Shown here piece by piece: positions 53,078 to 62,392 of a stretch of DNA of 64,000 nucleotides. Within the stretch, counting starts at the first letter, position 1. Each line of letters opens with the position of its first letter. The position numbers were made by a program, and so were the translations under genes. Below the pieces are notes generated by a model that worked only from the letters and a program-made list of their open reading frames with translations, searched no databases and was not told the origin of the DNA. The DNA is from Cloacimonetes bacterium UBA6097 (GTDB taxonomy: Bacteria > Cloacimonadota > Cloacimonadia > Cloacimonadales > Cloacimonadaceae): NCBI GenBank assembly GCA_002435865.1, contig DIWV01000005.1:1-64000 (forward strand). The letters are read 5' to 3'.

Positions 53078-54010
53078 ATGCGTAAGTTTATTTTACGGCT
53101 GCTAATCTTTCTGATACCTTTTATCATGATTCTGGTAATTAATATCGTCATAGATCCTTTTGAGTATCTAAATGGACCCGGATTAGGTTTTGATAAAAAA
53201 GCTGTGTCTTTACCTCTTGATTATCGTCTCTACAGATTAAATTTGTATAGAAAACATCCTCTACCCAGCATATTGCTTGGGGATTCCCGTATGGCAGCTA
53301 TAAGTACCGTTGAAATTGAAAGAGTGTCGGGCAGGGATTTCTATAACTTTGCCTATGGAGGGGGAACTCTGGAGGAAGCACTTATAACTATCGATTACGC
53401 TGCCGGGATTTGTAAATTAAAGGAGATAGTAATCGGGATACCGTTTAATTTGTTTGATGCATCAAACAGCAGGGAATCAGTAACACAATCGATAAAGATA
53501 ATCAAGAATCCCCCAAGTTATTTTTTCAGCTATAAAACTTCAAGAGCATCATTGTATTGCTGCATGTATATATTAACAGGTAAAAATCCGGTATCAGAAA
53601 ATCCCAAAATTTCTAAAAAGGATTTCTGGATAAGACAATTGAAAGCATCTGACGCAACATATTCTAATTACAGTTATCCCCATGATTATGAGACAAAGTT
53701 GTTTACATTATCACAATGGTGTAAAAAGAACAATGTGGATTTCAAAGTTATTATACCGCCTACTCATGCAGATTTACAAAATCAGGTAAAACAACACAAT
53801 CTTGAAAATGAATATGTGAAGTACAAACAATTCATATCTTCTATAGCAACTGTATATGACTATGATAAACTAACTTCCATTACTGCAGACAGCGTTAATT
53901 TTAAAGATCCATATCATTTCTCAGACCGGATAATGAAAATGATTGTTGATGATGTTTGGGGCAATCAAAGTGAAGAAAATCAGCTAAAAAGACATCGATT
54001 GGGAAATTAA
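53078..54010 (+). CDS. Membrane-anchored SGNH-like partner of the MBOAT acyltransferase
   Basis: A 310-residue protein with one N-terminal membrane segment (LRLLIFLIPFIMILVINIVI) and a periplasmic domain. SILLGDSRMAAIS holds the block I Ser of SGNH/GDSL-type enzymes and FKDPYHFSD the C-terminal Asp-x2-His, so a catalytic triad is plausible. It starts 2 bases after algI, as AlgJ/AlgX-type acetyltransferases do. I infer that it transfers acetyl from the MBOAT protein to the glycan. It is shorter than AlgJ. Confidence 0.72.
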   Translation: MRKFILRLLIFLIPFIMILVINIVIDPFEYLNGPGLGFDKKAVSLPLDYRLYRLNLYRKHPLPSILLGDSRMAAISTVEIERVSGRDFYNFAYGGGTLEEALITIDYAAGICKLKEIVIGIPFNLFDASNSRESVTQSIKIIKNPPSYFFSYKTSRASLYCCMYILTGKNPVSENPKISKKDFWIRQLKASDATYSNYSYPHDYETKLFTLSQWCKKNNVDFKVIIPPTHADLQNQVKQHNLENEYVKYKQFISSIATVYDYDKLTSITADSVNFKDPYHFSDRIMKMIVDDVWGNQSEENQLKRHRLGN

Positions 54011-54021
54011 AAGACAGACAA

Positions 54022-55494
54022 ATGGCTAAATTAGTAAGGAATATATCTATATATTCATTGGGAAATATTCTCAATAAAGGCGTCATGTTTCTGCTGCTGC
54101 CTTTATATACCCGCGTTCTGCAGCCGGCAGATTACGGAAAACTGGAGTTGGTCAATACCGTCGGAGCCATTCTTATGCTGGTCTATGGCTTAATGGTGGA
54201 AAACGGATATTCCAGGCTTTATTTTCAAAAGAAAGATATAAATTGGAGAAAGGAGTTATTTTTTTCCGGGCAGGTATTTAATCTTTTCTGTGCATTTGTT
54301 TTTGGCAGTTTATCCTTTGTATACAGTGAAACGCTTTCTACTGCAATCTTTAATTTTCCCGATGGCGCTGTATTTCTGCGCTTAATAACAATAGTTACAC
54401 TGTTAAAAGTGCTTACCCATATTCCTTACAATAATATCCGGAACCGGCAGAAAGCTAAGCTATTTGTCATGCTTAACCTGAGCTATCTGATTGTAAACAT
54501 ACTCCTTACTGTTTTCTTTTTGGTGATTATGCAAATTGGTGTAAGAGGTGTATTATATGCGCAGATAATATCAGGCACATTAGAATTGAGTGCACTGTAT
54601 TATTTTACAAGGGATGAAAACGGCATTAAGTTTTCTCTGGATAGTCTCAGGATGATGCTGGGATTTTCCATCTTCCTGATACCTTCCAATTTATCCGGAT
54701 ATGTGCTAAACTATAGTAACCGCTATTTTCTGAATGAGTACCAGAACCTGCAGCAAGTTGGATTGTATTCACTGGGAGCCAAGCTTTCCGGGGTTATTCC
54801 ATTCCTTTTTACAGAACCTGTTAAAAAAGCTTTTGGACCTCACCTCTATGAACTTATTGATGAACCGGAGAAATGCAAAAAACTGCTGGCGGATTTTACC
54901 AGGCTATTCTTTGCAGGACTGGCGTTTGTTGCACTGTCTATATCCCTTTTTTCCAGAGAGATAGTTATCTTAATTGCTGACAAAAGCTACAGCGGAAGCT
55001 TTAATGTAGTTTTTATCCTTTCGGCTTCATATCTTTTATTGGGATTGGCAGGTATCATAGTGGTGGGAATCCACCTGACTCTCAAGACCTGGATTGTTAC
55101 AATAATCTGGCCAATATCAGCAGTTGTAAATGTTCTGTTGAATATTCTGCTGATACCCAAGTATGGCAGGATGGGTGCAGCTGTTGCCACCATGTTATCA
55201 GTATTGTTTATAAACCTCTCTTATTTTATTGCAGTATCCAAAGTTTATCCCACCAAATTTGCTTACTTCAAGTTCATACAGATGTTCCTGCTAATGACTG
55301 TCATAAATTATGCCGGATCATTTATCCATATGCAACTGGTTTATGGGGTTGTGCTTAAATTTGTATTGCTCTTATTGTTTGTGTATGTAATATACATAAT
55401 GAAATACTTCACTGATGATGAGATTGAAAAAGCTAAACAAATCATTCACAACTTTAAGCTAAAGTTAAAAAACCTGTTTAGATTTAACCAATAA
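54022..55494 (+). CDS. Wzx-type oligosaccharide flippase (MOP superfamily)
   Basis: A 490-residue membrane protein with about 14 hydrophobic segments. The N-terminus SIYSLGNILNKGVMFLLLPLYTRVLQPADYGKLELV is characteristic of polysaccharide-synthesis flippases. It would flip the undecaprenyl-pyrophosphate-linked repeat unit to the outer leaflet. A Wzy-like protein follows after 13 bases, matching a Wzx/Wzy-dependent pathway. Confidence 0.9.
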   Translation: MAKLVRNISIYSLGNILNKGVMFLLLPLYTRVLQPADYGKLELVNTVGAILMLVYGLMVENGYSRLYFQKKDINWRKELFFSGQVFNLFCAFVFGSLSFVYSETLSTAIFNFPDGAVFLRLITIVTLLKVLTHIPYNNIRNRQKAKLFVMLNLSYLIVNILLTVFFLVIMQIGVRGVLYAQIISGTLELSALYYFTRDENGIKFSLDSLRMMLGFSIFLIPSNLSGYVLNYSNRYFLNEYQNLQQVGLYSLGAKLSGVIPFLFTEPVKKAFGPHLYELIDEPEKCKKLLADFTRLFFAGLAFVALSISLFSREIVILIADKSYSGSFNVVFILSASYLLLGLAGIIVVGIHLTLKTWIVTIIWPISAVVNVLLNILLIPKYGRMGAAVATMLSVLFINLSYFIAVSKVYPTKFAYFKFIQMFLLMTVINYAGSFIHMQLVYGVVLKFVLLLLFVYVIYIMKYFTDDEIEKAKQIIHNFKLKLKNLFRFNQ

Positions 55495-55507
55495 CCGGAG
55501 TTAGTTA

Positions 55508-56857
55508 ATGCTGCCTTTTCTCGGATTGTTTCTGTTTCTGCTGGTGCCCTCAATATCAAGGGGTAAGCTGCACTTTATTGATGTATATTTAATTTTCAGT
55601 TTATACTTTGATGCTGCAATTGTGCTTGCCGGTTCCCAAAGAGTAAACTTTCTGTATGCTCAACCTATGATAACTCTGGTATATTCAATATACTATTTCT
55701 CAAGCAGGATGGGCAAAATGTCTGTTTGGGATAAAAAAGTTTTGTATCCCGTGTTGGGTTTTCTTTTTGTAATTTTATTTTATCCGATTATCAAGGGAGC
55801 TGATATAAATCAAACAGTCCGCAGTTTTTCATTGAACTATTCATCGCTGATAATGCTTCCGATTGCCTTTCATCATTATTCAACCCGGGGAGAGATAAAA
55901 AACCTTTTTGTTGTAGGTGGTTATTTTATCATTCTATGGACATTTATTGTTATGGTATATTCTTTTCTGAGAATAGACACTTTAACAAGACACGGTGGAA
56001 CTGAATCATTTGGTTTAGGGTTATTTTACTTTGGTGATATGTCCAGGCGCGGCGCAATATCGTATATGGGATTAGCTTTGTTACTGCTACCTGCCATTTT
56101 ACCTGCTTTCAGCAAACAAAGGAAACTTATTCTTATCACCAGTAGTGTAATTATCGGAGTAATTATGCTGATTTCAATGAAACGGTTTTCCTTAATAGCG
56201 CTTACTTTGGGTATGGCAAACTATATTATAAGCGCCAAAGTAAAAATCTTGAGAAAGGTAAGTTTGGCAGCCAATGTAGCAATACTGATTATTCCGGTAT
56301 TCCTGTTTACCAATTTGACCAGTATGATTGTATCTGCCTATTATAGCAGAGGTGCAGAGAAAAAAATCAGTATTGAAGCAATGCAGGAAGACCTTAGATT
56401 CTATGAACCTCTATATATCATTAATTATACAATTGAAGGTGGAATCACAGGCATGCTGATGGGTAGGGATATTGATGACAAAATGGATATTGAAACTGAG
56501 AAATATACACTGGTTGATAGAACCATCCATAATCAATATGGGGTATATATGTTGTTATTTGGCTTTACAGGGCTTGTATTGTATTTACTTATCTATTTGA
56601 GATTGTATCATATAACCCGTAAGTTCAGGAGGACTTTATCTATCATTAAAGGCATTAACTTTCAATATTGGCTTGTCTTTCAAAATATAGTTATCATATT
56701 TTTATTGGGCGGCATTGGAGGTGGTCATACACACATCACTTACAGGGCATTGGTTTTAATCTTTGCCGGTGGCATTTCCGGACACTATTACAAAATGCTT
56801 AAAGAAAGAAGAAATTCATCAGTACCACAATCAATTGTAATTCCACAATCTGCATAA
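55508..56857 (+). CDS. Wzy/O-antigen-ligase-like membrane protein
   Basis: 449 residues with about 11 hydrophobic segments and a large periplasmic loop near residues 265-340 (SAYYSRGAEKKISIEAMQEDLRF to NQYGVYMLLFG). This topology and the HNQYGVYMLLFGFTG block fit the Wzy polymerase / WaaL ligase superfamily. Polymerase and ligase cannot be told apart from sequence. CGGAG precedes the ATG. Confidence 0.78.
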   Translation: MLPFLGLFLFLLVPSISRGKLHFIDVYLIFSLYFDAAIVLAGSQRVNFLYAQPMITLVYSIYYFSSRMGKMSVWDKKVLYPVLGFLFVILFYPIIKGADINQTVRSFSLNYSSLIMLPIAFHHYSTRGEIKNLFVVGGYFIILWTFIVMVYSFLRIDTLTRHGGTESFGLGLFYFGDMSRRGAISYMGLALLLLPAILPAFSKQRKLILITSSVIIGVIMLISMKRFSLIALTLGMANYIISAKVKILRKVSLAANVAILIIPVFLFTNLTSMIVSAYYSRGAEKKISIEAMQEDLRFYEPLYIINYTIEGGITGMLMGRDIDDKMDIETEKYTLVDRTIHNQYGVYMLLFGFTGLVLYLLIYLRLYHITRKFRRTLSIIKGINFQYWLVFQNIVIIFLLGGIGGGHTHITYRALVLIFAGGISGHYYKMLKERRNSSVPQSIVIPQSA

Positions 56858-56888
56858 AAGCAATAGTACAGTAAATCAAGGAGCATAA

Positions 56889-59030
56889 ATGAAGCAAGCT
56901 TTAGTAAAACACGGGATTGTCTTGCCGGTCCAGGTTCCTGAACCCACGGTTAAACCGGGTTGCCTTAAAATCAGGGTTTTATATAGTTGTGTCTCTACCG
57001 GCACAGAAATCAAAGGTGTTACAGATTCCAAAAGAAGCCTGTTAAAAAAAGCTTTGGATAATCCCGAAAAAGTTAAAATGGCATTGGATATGCTGGCTAC
57101 TAAAGGTATAAAAAAGACTGCCAATAAGATTGCAGCTTCAGAAGATTCAATGAAAAGCCAGGGATATTCAGTATCAGGTATTGTCACAGAAATTGGCAGC
57201 GGAGTAACAGGTTTTCAGCCCGGAGACCTCGTTTCCGGCAGTGGACAGGGATTTGCTGTGCATGCAGAATATGTCGTAATTCCCAAGAACTTAGTTACAA
57301 AAGCACCCGAAGGCATTAAACCGGAATATGTTTCAATTGGCACAATCGGCTCAATTGCTTTACATGGTGTGAGGAGAATAGACTTAAAACTGGGTGAATT
57401 CTGCGTTGTATACGGCACAGGATTATTGGGATTATTAGCACTTCAAATGCTCAGGTCTTCCGGGGTAAGAGTAGCCTGTATTGATATCAATAATGAACGA
57501 CTTGCAAAAGCTATGCAGTTGGGAGCAGAAATCACGATTAATGCAAGCAAAGAGGATGCAGTTCTTTCCGTAAATAACTGGACTAATGGGTATGGAGCAG
57601 ATGCAGTACTATATACCGCAGCTTCTTCTGATCCAAAACTGATTTCGCAGTCTTTTAAAATGTGCCGCAGAAAAGGCAGGGTAGTAGTTGTTGGGGTTGC
57701 ACCTTTAAACATCGACAGAAGCGATATGTATAAGAATGAGATAGATTTGCTGATATCTACATCTTACGGGCCCGGACGTTACGATGATAAATACGAACTT
57801 GAAGGTATTGATTATCCCTATGCGTATGTAAGATGGACAGAAAACAGAAATATATATGAATTCCTGAGACTTGTAAGAGATGGGGCTGTACTGATAGAAC
57901 CTCTCGACCCCGTCATCTATCCAATTGATGATGTGACTCAGGCATATGCGGACTTGGAGGAGAAAGCTGCTACTCAGCTTATTTCGATACTTGATTATCA
58001 TGCTTTAGATAGCATTGAGAAGGCGGGGGGGCAAAAGCCGGACACAACAACATTACTAACCCCCGAATTGCAACGACACAATAAACAGTTAATAAATATA
58101 GGTTTGATTGGTGCCGGAGGTTTTGCCACAGGTGTTCTTTTACCGATTATTGCATCCATGAAAGATAAGTTTATGATTAAAACAATTGCCAACAGAAACG
58201 GAGAGAAAGCGCATAAGGTAGCATCACAGTTTAATGCACCAATGGCTACATCCGACTACCAAACCATACTTAATGATAACGATATAGATTTAGTAATGAT
58301 TTGTACAAGGCATAATAACCATGCATCGTTAGTATTAGAAGCATTAAAAAAAGGTAAACATGTCTATGTCGAAAAACCATTGGCTACAACTGAGGAGGAA
58401 TTGAAATTAATAGAGAATTTATATGAAGCCAAAGCAATTCATACTCAATTGTTAGTGGGATTCAACAGAAGATACAGTGCATATACTAAAGAAATTCTAA
58501 GGCACTGTACAAAACGTCAATCGCCATTGTATATTAGATATAGGATGAATGCCGGCTTCATTCCATATGATACCTGGGTACATAGCGACGGGGGAAGGAT
58601 TGTTGGCGAAGCCTGTCATATTATAGATCTGATGTCTTGCTTAACTAATTCTGAGGTTAAAGAAATCTCAGTCAATGCTATATCTCCTTCTGCCGGCAGA
58701 TACGAGGCTTCCGACAGCAGGTCTGTGGTTCTGAAGTATATGGATGGTTCAGTTGGAGTTTTGGATTATTTCGCAACAGGTAACAAAGAACTTCCCAAGG
58801 AAAACCTGGAAGTTCATTTTGACGGTAAATCAATTGTTGTAGATGATTATAAGAATATATCAGGTTATGGCATTAAGGTTAAGGATATCCGCAGCAAAAC
58901 GTCCGGTAAAGGTCATGATGAGGAATGGCTGGCTGTATATGATGCTATAAAATCCGGAAGAACTCCCATTTCTGTCCGGTCTTTGATTGATACTACGCGC
59001 ATCAGCATTCTTGCTGCTAATGCAGATTAG
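56889..59030 (+). CDS. Bi-domain oxidoreductase: zinc-type dehydrogenase fused to Gfo/Idh/MocA
   Basis: A 713-residue fusion. Residues about 1-360 are a zinc-type alcohol/threonine-dehydrogenase-like domain (YSCVSTGTEIKGV, GIVTEIGSGVTGFQPGDLV, VYGTGLLGLLALQMLRSSG). Residues about 385-700 are a Gfo/Idh/MocA oxidoreductase (IGLIGAGGFATGVLLP, CTRHNNHASLVLEALKKGKHVYVEKPLATTEEE). The fused form is frequent in exopolysaccharide loci next to heparinase-like genes and probably acts on a nucleotide sugar or sugar acid. AAGGAG lies 6 bases before the ATG. Confidence 0.9.
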   Translation: MKQALVKHGIVLPVQVPEPTVKPGCLKIRVLYSCVSTGTEIKGVTDSKRSLLKKALDNPEKVKMALDMLATKGIKKTANKIAASEDSMKSQGYSVSGIVTEIGSGVTGFQPGDLVSGSGQGFAVHAEYVVIPKNLVTKAPEGIKPEYVSIGTIGSIALHGVRRIDLKLGEFCVVYGTGLLGLLALQMLRSSGVRVACIDINNERLAKAMQLGAEITINASKEDAVLSVNNWTNGYGADAVLYTAASSDPKLISQSFKMCRRKGRVVVVGVAPLNIDRSDMYKNEIDLLISTSYGPGRYDDKYELEGIDYPYAYVRWTENRNIYEFLRLVRDGAVLIEPLDPVIYPIDDVTQAYADLEEKAATQLISILDYHALDSIEKAGGQKPDTTTLLTPELQRHNKQLINIGLIGAGGFATGVLLPIIASMKDKFMIKTIANRNGEKAHKVASQFNAPMATSDYQTILNDNDIDLVMICTRHNNHASLVLEALKKGKHVYVEKPLATTEEELKLIENLYEAKAIHTQLLVGFNRRYSAYTKEILRHCTKRQSPLYIRYRMNAGFIPYDTWVHSDGGRIVGEACHIIDLMSCLTNSEVKEISVNAISPSAGRYEASDSRSVVLKYMDGSVGVLDYFATGNKELPKENLEVHFDGKSIVVDDYKNISGYGIKVKDIRSKTSGKGHDEEWLAVYDAIKSGRTPISVRSLIDTTRISILAANAD

Positions 59031-59073
59031 GAACCCATCATAACATTTCTGGGATTATTTAGGTAAATGCATA

Positions 59074-61065
59074 ATGATTGATTTATCTCACAGCGGTTTT
59101 TTACTTGGGTGGAAAATATCCCGGATATTTGTACTTGTAAAAATCAGGTTATTCCGGGTAGGTTTATTTTGGATTAAAAGAAGACTGCACATCCAGGTGA
59201 ATACTGTATTGTCTAAAGATAGACTATCAAGAGATAAGATTAAGCAAATAGTCGGAGATTTTTCAAATTATGCTGCTTATCTCAATCAAAGTGAATCTAC
59301 TGTAATAATAAAAGCTGCTGATTCTTTTTTGGAGGGATTTTACAATATATTAGGTTCAGGACCTGTAAAGCTCAGTCCCATTAACTGGCATGTGGATTTT
59401 AAATCAGGGAAAATCTGGAGTAAAGGTAAGTTTTACAAAGATTATATTCAGGTTGATTTATCTGATGATTCGGATGTCAAAGTTCCCCGGGAGCTAAGCA
59501 GAGCGCATCATTTACTGATATTAGGCCAGGCTTATTTACTAACAAAGGACGAGAAATATGCACTCGAAGTGGTGAATCAATTAGATAACTGGATTGACGA
59601 AAATCCCCTTATGTATAGCATAAATTGGGGTTGTGCTATGGATGTAGCTATCAGATCTGTCAATTTTCTCTATTCCCTTACCATGATTATTGAATCAAAG
59701 AGTCTGACAGACTGCATTTACCAAAAAGTAATTATCAGTCTTTTTGAGCATGGATATTATATTTTCAACAACCTGGAAAAGAGTTTTAAGAACAGCAATA
59801 ATCACTATATGTCCGATCTTGCCGGACTGATATTCTTAAGCTTACTATTCAGGGAGACCAAAGAAGGAACCAAATGGGAAGTCTACTCCATTAACGAGTA
59901 CTTTACAGAAATAAGGTATCAGGTTTTACCCAGTGGTGTTACATATGAAATGAGCATAAGTTATCATCGACTGACCACAGAATTGATTTTCTATACTTAT
60001 TTGTTCTTGAAGCAGAACAACGTTTATATACCCCCGGATATCAGACATAGAATCAGAAGTTTGTTTGAATTTATGATGTATTATATTAAGCCCAATGGAT
60101 TTGTGCCAGTTATTGGAGATCAGGATGATGGAAGGTTCTTGCCTTTTAGCATCACTCACAATTTAGACCACAGGTATTTATTAACCATAGCATCAGCTGA
60201 ATTTGAAGATCCCGGATTTAGACAACATTCCTTTGGTGGATTAGCGGAAGTTTTCTTTCTGTTGAAAGGCAAGACGAGTATTCTTGCTCAGGAAATCAGT
60301 CAAAACAAGCAGCAGTTATTATCCCGTCTGTTTGAAGATGCAGGATTCTGCATAATGAGAGGTAGTGACATTTACGTCTTTATCAGTAATAGCGGATCTG
60401 CCACCTATCCGGACCAGATAAAGCAATGGGGTTCTCATTCTCATGCAGATTTATTGTCATTTGAGCTTAATTATAAGAGTATAGATTTCATAGTGGACCC
60501 AGGAACTTATTCCTATTCCGGAAATCCACAATTAAGAAATCTGCTTCGTAGTGCAGCAATGCACAACACCCTGGTAGTAGACGGCAGGAACCAACAGGAG
60601 TATCCTCCCGGAGACATATTCAGATGCACCAGTGTAGCTAAACCGTTGATTAGTAAATTTACTGGAACTGATGAGATTGATATTTTTACAGGGTCTCACG
60701 ATGCTTACTTAACTCTGCCTGATCCAGTATCCCACACAAGAAGTTTTGAACTGCATAAACCTTTATCAACTTTAACTATAACAGATGTTATTACCTGCGC
60801 AGATGAACATGAATACACATTATATCTCCATTTAGATAGTGGAGTTGAGGTTGTAATCGACCAGGAAAAAGCAAAACTCTGTAAGGAAGGCATATGCATA
60901 ATTTTAAAATTTGATATTCCTTTTGAATTTACAGTAGAAAAGAAAGAGCAGATAGTCTCAAAAGCTTATGGTGAAAAATCTGAATCAACAACGATTGAAT
61001 GCAGTTTTAAACAAAAAGGTGGGTTTAAGTATTCAATCCGGATCAGTCCTGTTCAAATTGTTTGA
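59074..61065 (+). CDS. Heparinase II/III-like uronate-polysaccharide lyase family protein
   Basis: A 663-residue protein. Residues about 100-370 form an alpha/alpha-toroid (RAHHLLILGQAYLL, NNHYMSDLAGLIFLSL, YEMSISYHRLTTEL). The C-terminal beta-sheet domain (about 380-650) has the family block WGSHSHADLLSFEL followed by DFIVDPGTYSYSG and AAMHNTLVVDGRNQQE. No signal peptide is seen, unusual for a lyase acting outside the cell. It may trim or epimerise the product during synthesis. It is paired with the bi-domain oxidoreductase. Confidence 0.87.
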   Translation: MIDLSHSGFLLGWKISRIFVLVKIRLFRVGLFWIKRRLHIQVNTVLSKDRLSRDKIKQIVGDFSNYAAYLNQSESTVIIKAADSFLEGFYNILGSGPVKLSPINWHVDFKSGKIWSKGKFYKDYIQVDLSDDSDVKVPRELSRAHHLLILGQAYLLTKDEKYALEVVNQLDNWIDENPLMYSINWGCAMDVAIRSVNFLYSLTMIIESKSLTDCIYQKVIISLFEHGYYIFNNLEKSFKNSNNHYMSDLAGLIFLSLLFRETKEGTKWEVYSINEYFTEIRYQVLPSGVTYEMSISYHRLTTELIFYTYLFLKQNNVYIPPDIRHRIRSLFEFMMYYIKPNGFVPVIGDQDDGRFLPFSITHNLDHRYLLTIASAEFEDPGFRQHSFGGLAEVFFLLKGKTSILAQEISQNKQQLLSRLFEDAGFCIMRGSDIYVFISNSGSATYPDQIKQWGSHSHADLLSFELNYKSIDFIVDPGTYSYSGNPQLRNLLRSAAMHNTLVVDGRNQQEYPPGDIFRCTSVAKPLISKFTGTDEIDIFTGSHDAYLTLPDPVSHTRSFELHKPLSTLTITDVITCADEHEYTLYLHLDSGVEVVIDQEKAKLCKEGICIILKFDIPFEFTVEKKEQIVSKAYGEKSESTTIECSFKQKGGFKYSIRISPVQIV

Positions 61066-61102
61066 AGGGAAAGCAGAATCAATGGAGAGCCGCGAGAATT
61101 GA

Positions 61103-62347
61103 ATGCAAAATAGACGTTATATCTACATCTCAGGATTAATGAATAATCCTGTAATTAAAAGCCAGGTTTTAAACTGGCTGGAAGTATTGCAGCAAAGAGG
61201 AATAGTATTTGACCTGATGTGCTGCATCCCACTGCATTATTTAATAATGAACTGGAATAGCGAACACAGGGAACTCATTTCTTACAGCAAAGTTTTGCAG
61301 GGCAATATCTACATAGTTCCAATCTTCAGGTCAAAAACAAAGTATAATCTTATATCCACTTTTATAAAGGGATTGTTTCTTTACTGGTATTCAGTAATCA
61401 AGAATCCGGGTACAGATAGTGTTGTGATACAGACCAGGTCTTTCTTTAACTTTCCAGCCTTAAAGCTGGTAAAAGGATGGTTATCAAATATTAAAGTTAT
61501 TTACGATATGCGTGGTTCTGCTTCAGCTGAATATCTAAACTCATTTGGAATCAACTCGGAGAGTGATCTAGAACAAGAGAATCAGATTAAGAAGTTAAAT
61601 AGCATAGTTAAGTCAGAAAGGGATATGATTGATTTCTCTGACAGAACTTTCTGTGTTTCAAATAACTTAAAGCAATATGTGCTGAATCAAAACAAAAGTA
61701 TCAATGCTGATAAACTCACAGTTATACCTGGTGGTGCAGACAAAAACGTTTTCTTCTATGATGCACAATTAAGTGCAAAAATTAGACAGAAACTCAGGTT
61801 ATCTGACAAACAGGTTTTCGTTTATTGTGGTAGATTAACGCATTACTGGCATAAAAGTGAGTTGATTTTTCAATATGCTTCCGTTCTTTTAGAGAAGCAT
61901 CCCGACATGTTTTTTATATGTATGACTAAAGATATTGGCAAAGCTAATGAATTGATGGAAATAAACAACATAGACCAGAATAAAGTATTATGTAAGTTCA
62001 GTGAATCACCTTCTGAAATAAACGAAATATATAATGCAGCAGATTTCGGTATCTTATTCAGAGATGAAATTTTAACTAATAAAGTTGCATCCCCGACAAA
62101 ACTGGCTGAATACCTGTTGGCAGGTCTGCCGGTACTCATATCCAGAGAGGTTGGAGACTATTCAGAGCTAGTCAGCAAATATAAATTCGGAGTTGTAACT
62201 TCTAACAATTTAGCTGAATTTGTTTCTGTATCCGAAGAGAAGTTTTACAAAGAAGCAGACCGCACAGAAATAAGTGATTATGCTGCAAAGCATCTTTCAA
62301 AGCAAGCAATTGTGGAAACAATAATTAGTGAATATTCAGCATTGTAA
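61103..62347 (+). CDS. Glycosyltransferase, GT4-like
   Basis: A 414-residue predicted GT-B glycosyltransferase. The acceptor domain has VIYDMRGSASAEYL and FCVSNNLKQYVLNQ; the donor domain VFVYCGRLTHYWHKSELIF, YNAADFGILFRDEILTNKVASPTKLAEYLLAGLPVL. The last block contains the conserved Glu near the nucleotide-binding site. It lies between the heparinase-like gene and a second asparagine-synthase-like gene, a frequent neighbourhood in exopolysaccharide loci. Confidence 0.85.
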   Translation: MQNRRYIYISGLMNNPVIKSQVLNWLEVLQQRGIVFDLMCCIPLHYLIMNWNSEHRELISYSKVLQGNIYIVPIFRSKTKYNLISTFIKGLFLYWYSVIKNPGTDSVVIQTRSFFNFPALKLVKGWLSNIKVIYDMRGSASAEYLNSFGINSESDLEQENQIKKLNSIVKSERDMIDFSDRTFCVSNNLKQYVLNQNKSINADKLTVIPGGADKNVFFYDAQLSAKIRQKLRLSDKQVFVYCGRLTHYWHKSELIFQYASVLLEKHPDMFFICMTKDIGKANELMEINNIDQNKVLCKFSESPSEINEIYNAADFGILFRDEILTNKVASPTKLAEYLLAGLPVLISREVGDYSELVSKYKFGVVTSNNLAEFVSVSEEKFYKEADRTEISDYAAKHLSKQAIVETIISEYSAL

Positions 62348-62392
62348 TAAAGATTATTATAGCAAGTTTTACTGCAATTGATTGAGGTAGGA

